Below, piece after piece: positions 58,682-64,000 of a stretch of 64,000 bases of DNA (the stretch's first letter is position 1; each line of letters opens with the position of its first letter). The stretch is taken from the NCBI GenBank assembly GCA_940337035.1, contig OW679203.1, positions 81,297,061 through 81,361,060 on the forward strand, given 5' to 3'. This stretch comes from Agriotes lineatus. Its lineage: Eukaryota > Arthropoda > Insecta > Coleoptera > Elateridae. A program made the position numbers and the translations under genes. The notes under the pieces are model-generated. The model saw nothing but the letters and a program-made list of their open reading frames with translations. It had not been told where the DNA came from and made no database searches.

Positions 58682-59987
58682 TGTAACGCCCCGTGTTACA
58701 AGAGCGTTTAATAATTATTAACTACTTTTGGACCACGATATATGCCAATTGAGGCAGGTATAAACTACCATTATCTCGTTGGAGCGTGTGGTTGGCGATA
58801 ACAGCGCTTGTTTTCTGGCTCGAACGCGTCGATCCTAGCGAGGGCTTTCCTGTTTCGATTTTGCTAGCAGACAAAGCGGTCAGATTTTGCTTTAATTGAC
58901 AGCGCCGCAAGGGATGATGCTAGTCAAAGAAGTCTGCACAGATTTAACTAATGAAAGTTCACTTTAGTGATAATCCGCGAACCGCCGTTCTCCAGCTTTA
59001 GGTGAGATTTCTTCTGGCTTATTTTTTTCCTTTACTAACTTCCGTATATTGGCGTTTAGGCGGAAAAGAAGGGCAAGCAAAGTGCCACCAAAGGATAGAC
59101 TAGGGGCTATAAGCACTCGCAGAGCGTAAATCGCGGCACCTGCGGCGCAATTTCTTTTAACAAATTGGGGTCCCGATAATGTCTTCGAATTAACTGGCGT
59201 CGAGGTCCGACTTATGAGACGTGCAGAGGTCAATCATTATCTACAAGGATTCTTCCATCACGATATTGCGGCGCTCTACACCCTCAAGATGCGACCTGCT
59301 TGTGTATTATGTAAGTACAACCTAATTCAGCGTTTTTTTATCGTACTGGCGGATTGCCGCATAAAGAAAATAACAGCTAACTTAAGGCCTTAGGTGTTTA
59401 CAACTGTTACGTACGCGATCATATTTCTTTTTAAAATTGCAATTGACGCTTATTGCGTGAATCCTAATTAATCTCAATTGCTGAATTTGTATGTACTCCT
59501 TATTAGTGCAGACGCAAATGCCAGAGTAGCGTTCCGCACAATTGTGATTTTAGTGTAATTAATTCCTTTGCACTTATCATAAATTGGTTACTTTGCCTAT
59601 GAAATTATTTAGTCAATAATCTAGTATAGTTGTTTGACAATTATCAGCCATTAGGCTACAGTGGTATTGCACTTGTTGCTAGTAATATTTTAATTGAGTA
59701 AATGTCCCCATGCTAACAATTTGTTTTATTGATATATTTTTCTACCACGTTCCCGTCTGCACGTTTGAAATGTCAACAGCATAAGCGCCAAAGGTAGGTG
59801 GTGGGTTTACTAGCTGCATTCGTATCGGTTGTGAAGACAACCAGGCGCCCTAATTTTTTTGAAGGTTGGAAGTAGTTTTTGTGAAAGCCGAAAGGATCTG
59901 AACCTAATCCTTGCTCACGCCACAAATCTATCGAGGATATCTGAGCTAGTCCCGGCCGTGTGCGCCCTTATTCAAAGGGGTGGCACA
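58682..59987 (+). repeat. 3' LTR, 1306 bp
   Basis: Same length as the 5' LTR, with one visible difference (G at 58695). Followed by ATCC at 59988-59991. Confidence 0.96.
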
Positions 59988-59991
59988 ATCC
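59988..59991 (+). repeat. target-site duplication ATCC (right)
   Basis: Matches 50932-50935. Confidence 0.9.
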
Positions 59992-60309
59992 TTGTCTTGC
60001 GTTTGGCACAAAACATACCTTAATATGGTCTAATATCAGCAACGTGCACCAGAAATTAAATGTGGGTAAAAGCAAGTTAACATCTCCCGTAATATTGGTA
60101 TGATATACAGCATAATTCCGTTAGCGAGAGTAGTTTTCACAAGAAAAAGTTGTTCCTTTATATGTAGTGGTATGAAGATAGAGGGCTTTTCAGTCATCCT
60201 GATAAGTGCCCCTTCCTCTATAGGCTAGCAGATTTTGTAAATGCGATTAACCCATCATCAAAAATTTACTTTAACGCCTCGTCTTTGTCTTTCCCTGGGT
60301 ACTAGCGTT

Positions 60310-61530
60310 TGTTCAGCATAGGTGCAGGGCCCGTTTATTTTCATGTTCGTCTCCACTCTGTTCTACCAAAGACCTCTTCGAAGGCAATATTGGAGTATCG
60401 CATGTCTTACTTAAACCGGTCGAGTGCCCACTTTCTCGGCCTTCCACATGGGTACTCAGTACGAAATCTTCGTCTCTTCTCATCACGTGCTCGTACCATC
60501 GTTTTTTTCTCGCATATTGTCGACAATCGTCGCAATATGTTTTTTCTTTCAAACACATTCGTTCTTGACATAGTCTCATCTTGTCAGGCCTACACACCAT
60601 TGAAGCATTCGAATTTGCATTGAGTAAAGGACTTGCTCGTGCTTTGATGGCGTTGGCCAGCAATCTGACCCATAGAGGGACACTGGGCGAATGATGGTGT
60701 TACAGATCTTCGATTTTAGGCGGATGAGCATTAGTCCGTCGCATAGGACTCCTGTAGCATGGCGTAAACGAAGGTGTTACCGTCTTTACTACTGATGGAG
60801 CCGAGGTACTTAAACTGGATGACTTTCGTTGGGTTTTCGACGTCAGTGTTGATGGCTCCGCCCGTCTGAGGTACACATTCTATAAACTCTTTTTCGTGTT
60901 AATCCGCAAGTCGTATTCATCTATTGCTATTCATACAAACGAGTTTTCCTCTGCTGCAATAAGTCTTTCAGCTGTTGGTACATTTCGTTAGTTAGAAATT
61001 CGTTGTCGACGTAGAGAAACGACTACAGGTAATAGCGAAAACTGCAGACGTTCCAACTGAGCATCTTTCCATGCTGGTGACGTTGTGATAGAGTAGCTGG
61101 ATCTACTCGACGTAGACCAAAGGGACACCGTGCGATAAAAGGGCGTGCCTATGAGATCGTGTGGTAGTCGGTCGAATACCTTTTTCAAGTCAAATGTGTA
61201 GGGGTTTGTTCTTCTTCTGATGCTTTTCTAGGAGCAGTTGCTCGATGTGGATGCGTTTGTCGTTCTGTAGCCCTTGACTAAGTCACACTAATTCAGCGAG
61301 ATGGTTTTGATCTTGCGCTTCTGCATGGTGTGGCACAGAAGACGGATTGGCCGATAATTGGAGCTTTCTACTACCTTGCTTTTGCACTGCAGATCGGTAC
61401 TGTCGTGTTGTCCGTTCCAGTCGATAAGGTTACACTTGCGTCGATTTTGTCATTTTCGCTGCTGCCATTTCCATATTTCGACACCACTCGAATTTCAACT
61501 TTTTACCCTCTTAATGTATTTCATGGCAAA
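60310..61530 (-). pseudogene. RTE-like non-LTR element: RT to C-terminus, degraded
   Basis: Reading down the minus strand: SSNYRPIRLLCHTM (about 61350), NPYTFDLKKVFDRLPHDLI (about 61180), SLWSTSSRSSYS, TVTPSFTPCYRSPMRRTN, LLANAIKARASPLLN, CRPDKMRLCQERM and KKRWYEHVMRRDEDFVLS (about 60480). These follow the RTE order: NYR.I.LL, D..KAFDR.PH, then the late RWYGHV.R.DED tail. Frames shift several times and stops are common. Confidence 0.75.
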
Positions 61531-62529
61531 TTTCAAGGAAAGCGCCAATCAATAAATTAGAACGATATTAGTGGTGACAACGTTTATACGATGGTGGCCC
61601 ACAAAACGAATCAGCCCTGAAATAATATTGCTCCAGCTACATGTAGCAGAGATAGAATTCTGGGTTTATAACAGCTCAAAATTAATGTTTGAATGCGCCA
61701 TGTAGCTCTGTACTTAAGCCACTGGTGAATCTTTCAAACTACGAACCGGAATACGATCAGCTTATTCAGTAGATGGCCTGGCAGTTTCCAAGGGGCCAGG
61801 TACTTAATCTTGGCGTTTACGTCCTTTGGAATACCTGTTCAGTACGAGCTTGCTTGCTTTAAATTTCTTGCGACAAGTTGAGTTACAGAAAAAGAATGTA
61901 AAAAAACAAATACGGGAATAATTTATGCGGTTCTATTGTTATTCATACCAGCGCTTCTACATTTACAAAGAATTCAACGTTAACAAATCCCAAAGTGACG
62001 TCACTGGATACACAGTCTAACTCAGAAGTTTTTGTTCTCACCAGCAAACGCCGGTTTAATTCTTCAACGAAAGGAGCCTTCAAGAAAATTTGTTAATTTA
62101 GCCATAATGGAACGTTAACAGCGTTCAGTGCCTCGGAACTCAATGGTAGCTTCCGTGGTCTGTAGGTAATTCTTCTCCTTAGCACCTAAAGGAAGGCGAA
62201 ACTGACTTCTGGGAAGTCCATCTATATTGTGTGTGTGCGCGGGAGGTGACTGAAGGGCAATGATGTAAGCATCACATCGTTTGCGCGATGAGAAGGTAAA
62301 TAGGGCGAGAATAGTCAATATCCAGTGGATTGGAGATTGGCAGAAATATTTACGACGGCAAAAAATTCTAAAATACGGCCAGGTATCAAACTTTAAATCT
62401 GGTATCAACCGTAATCGGGATAGCACCCTAATTAGCGATAACCTTTTTCTTGCGTACGACTATTTCTTTCCATACACTATAATACGGCTAACCACACGTC
62501 TATTTTGTTCAAGTCACGAGTGCGTTCTC
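61531..62529. other. unidentified ~1 kb segment splitting the RTE copy
   Basis: Lies between the two collinear RTE pieces. ORFs here (62115-62426 minus, 62281-62640 plus) have no recognised family. No inverted repeats were found at its edges by eye. Confidence 0.35.
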
Positions 62530-62830
62530 TGCCCTAAATTGCAGTCATCCACCTGTGAGGTCCAGTCCACACGAGATGGCGGTTTCAACTTCTTCGGTGG
62601 TTATTGGTGTGCCAGCCGATGGGATCTGCACTTGAATTAAAGATTGGCGGAATTTCTTATGGTAGATTTTCGAGAAGGATGGCGATGGGGAGTCGTTGGA
62701 CTTTGGCGATATTCTGCTTGAAGCGACGGTGTGTCAGATACTGGACTTTTTGAAGCAATTTTGCACACAGCCACTGCTCGCTTTGCTGATGACATGAGAG
62801 TTTTGCAGCGCTACACTGATAGTATTCTCG
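62530..62830 (-). pseudogene. RTE-like endonuclease-RT linker fragment
   Basis: The minus strand gives KKFRQSLIQVQIPSAGTPIT followed by TEEVETAI, matching the ITT.EVE.AI...K..KA.GPD entry into RTE reverse transcriptase. It is collinear with the fragment at 60310-61530 but about 1 kb farther away than expected, so something probably inserted between them. Confidence 0.55.
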
Positions 62831-63711
62831 GTGAAACTATGCCTTGTATGCCACCTTCCTTTTTCAAAGTTTTCGCAGCAGCAGAATAGAACCAGCAACC
62901 TTTCCATTTTTTTATTTTGAGATTGCGACTTTTACTGCAAATATTGGTAAAGGTGGTTCTTGGTCAAGACTCTTATTTGATTCATTTGAAGGACATAACG
63001 AGATAATGATTTTATTAATTTTCAGGTTTTGAGTGATACTAAACGTAGTAAATACGTCCATGAAAATATGGCAGAAGCTTGAACTGAAGGATATGGTAAT
63101 TGTTTCAATTCAATTACATGGCTTGCTTGATTACATAAAAATGTTCCGTCGTATAATATTTAAGTTGAAATTAAGAAATACTTCTCAGTTGAAATAAAAA
63201 TTTGTTCATCCAAGAATTTATTATAAAATGCCACTAAAAGGTTTCAGTGAAAAAAATTGTTGACGTATGCATCTAGTTTAATGGGAATTCAATATTTGTT
63301 ATTCCGCCCAAAGGTGGTATCCGTTGAAAGGTGTTTTTCTCGAATATAATAAACAATTACGTAGTTTGGAAATCCCGCTTGATATTTCTTTGTATACAAA
63401 TATTTTTGCACAGAAGACGTGCAATTAGGGCAATAGTTATTTAAGCTCTTATATTTTTAAAGGACATTGTGACCTATAATTAAGCTACAACAATTATAAG
63501 ATTCCTGCATGATAATTTTTATCATTCTAAACCGAAGTCTTAACTAAATTTTAAAATCCGAGGAGAATATAAATTTTTTCAAAGCACTCTTCGGCGATAT
63601 TTAAATCAGTAGCGAGATCATTATACCTGGCTTAATGATGCAGATTCAAACTAGGATTTTGTAGAAAATTAAATTGCATCGTGACCGCTTTAATTACCAA
63701 GTGTATTACAG

Positions 63712-63892
63712 GGCGTCTAAAAGCAATTCAAGCACAAAAAATATGATACAGTTAATAAAACTGTTTGGGAAACTGTATGACTACGGATCAGCTGTAAATG
63801 AAGAAATATTGATTGAGTATCAAAACATTCTCAATACCCACGATTCGAGTGCCGGAAGTGGCATGTTTAATCCGTATTCGCGATTGAAAGAG
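63712..63892 (+). CDS. DEG/ENaC (pickpocket-like) channel, second visible exon
   Basis: The acceptor GTGTATTACAG ends at 63711, phase 2, and joins the TT left by the exon ending at 50176 to make TTG. It encodes ASKSNSSTKNMIQLIKLFGK, then LYDYGSAVNEEILIEYQNIL and SGMFNPYSRLKE. The LI.LFGKLYD segment and its place about 30 residues after the NLNK motif match the start of the extracellular domain in pickpocket channels. The probable donor is GAG/GTTGGT at 63893, a weak match to consensus. Matching phase, position and family pattern support one gene across the 13.5 kb intron. Confidence 0.75.
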
Positions 63893-63949
63893 GTTGGTTT
63901 TTAGTACAGAAGTTGTTGGATTTATTGATATTGCTAAGTATAGGGTAGT

Positions 63950-64000
63950 AACTGTGTGGCGTGGTGGTAAGAGCGTTAGGCTTGCATTAGCGAGTCCTCG
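63950..64000 (+). repeat. tRNA-derived SINE head, cut by window edge
   Basis: GTGGCGTGGTGGTAAGAGCG fits an A-box/D-arm of a tRNA-like promoter, followed by an anticodon-arm-like stretch. The B box would lie beyond base 64000. Confidence 0.5.

Larger units (their letters stand above)
50936..59987 (+). mobile_element. complete Ty3/Gypsy LTR retrotransposon, 9052 bp
   Basis: Order: 5' LTR, probable primer-binding site, gag, -1 frameshift signal, pol (protease, RT, RNase H, integrase), untranslated region, polypurine tract, 3' LTR, all flanked by ATCC. There is no envelope ORF between pol (57375) and the polypurine tract (58668). Both ORFs are intact and the LTRs differ at one position, so this copy is recent and may be autonomous. 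Confidence 0.96.
50177..63711 (+). other. 13.5 kb intron of the DEG/ENaC gene hosting a Gypsy insertion and RTE remains
   Basis: Two thirds of this intron is a single sense-oriented Ty3/Gypsy element (50936-59987). The 50177-50931 and 62830-63711 flanks hold nothing recognised. Confidence 0.75.

Noticed and set aside
1..64000. CRISPR arrays, operons, bacterial origins
   Set aside because: No regularly spaced short repeats with unique spacers, and gene structure is clearly spliced eukaryotic.

Overview
This window is animal nuclear DNA, most likely from an insect. It is AT-rich, with spliced genes, long introns and a very high load of transposable-element debris. The support is a trypsin-type protease gene with GT-AG introns, a pickpocket-like DEG/ENaC channel, mariner, Tc1/mariner-type, RTE, Jockey/R1-type, BEL/Pao and Ty3/Gypsy elements, and tRNA-derived SINE heads. 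The insect order cannot be fixed from the sequence. No prokaryotic gene organisation and no CRISPR array were seen.

Host genes, all on the + strand. (1) 1511-6765: a trypsin-like serine protease with two visible coding exons around a 4.5 kb phase-0 intron; the signal-peptide exon is not securely found. (2) 6962-8832: starting only 196 bp after the protease stop, a two-exon gene for a predicted secreted 604-residue protein of unrecognised family, with a 25-residue internal duplication and a furin-type RRKR site. (3) 49970-50176 and 63712-63892: two phase-matched exons of a DEG/ENaC channel, separated by a 13.5 kb intron.

That intron carries a structurally complete Ty3/Gypsy element (50936-59987) in sense orientation. 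Its two 1306 bp LTRs differ by one base by eye, and it has an ATCC target duplication, a polypurine tract, intact gag and pol, and a textbook -1 frameshift signal (A AAA AAC, 7-nt spacer, stem-loop) just before the gag stop. It looks very recently inserted. Diverged relatives of its LTR lie at about 29.5-29.9 kb and 45.3-46.3 kb.

The remaining sequence is mostly older mobile DNA. The 9.1-14.0 kb block holds RNase H and RT pieces of an R1/Jockey-like element on the - strand, with a dead Tc1/mariner-type transposase between them and a 130 bp direct repeat on both sides. BEL/Pao and Gypsy integrase fragments lie at 16.5-19.9 kb. A nearly intact DD34D mariner transposase with a replaced tail is at 25.2-26.4 kb. 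A 3.1 kb array (33.2-36.4 kb) repeats what reads as the C-terminal end of a non-LTR polyprotein. A 1.3 kb element with ~125 bp inverted repeats is at 38.7-40.0 kb. Two MITEs, two copies of a 0.6 kb dispersed repeat, and RTE remains at 60.3-62.8 kb complete the picture. Several multi-kilobase AT-rich stretches hold nothing recognisable.
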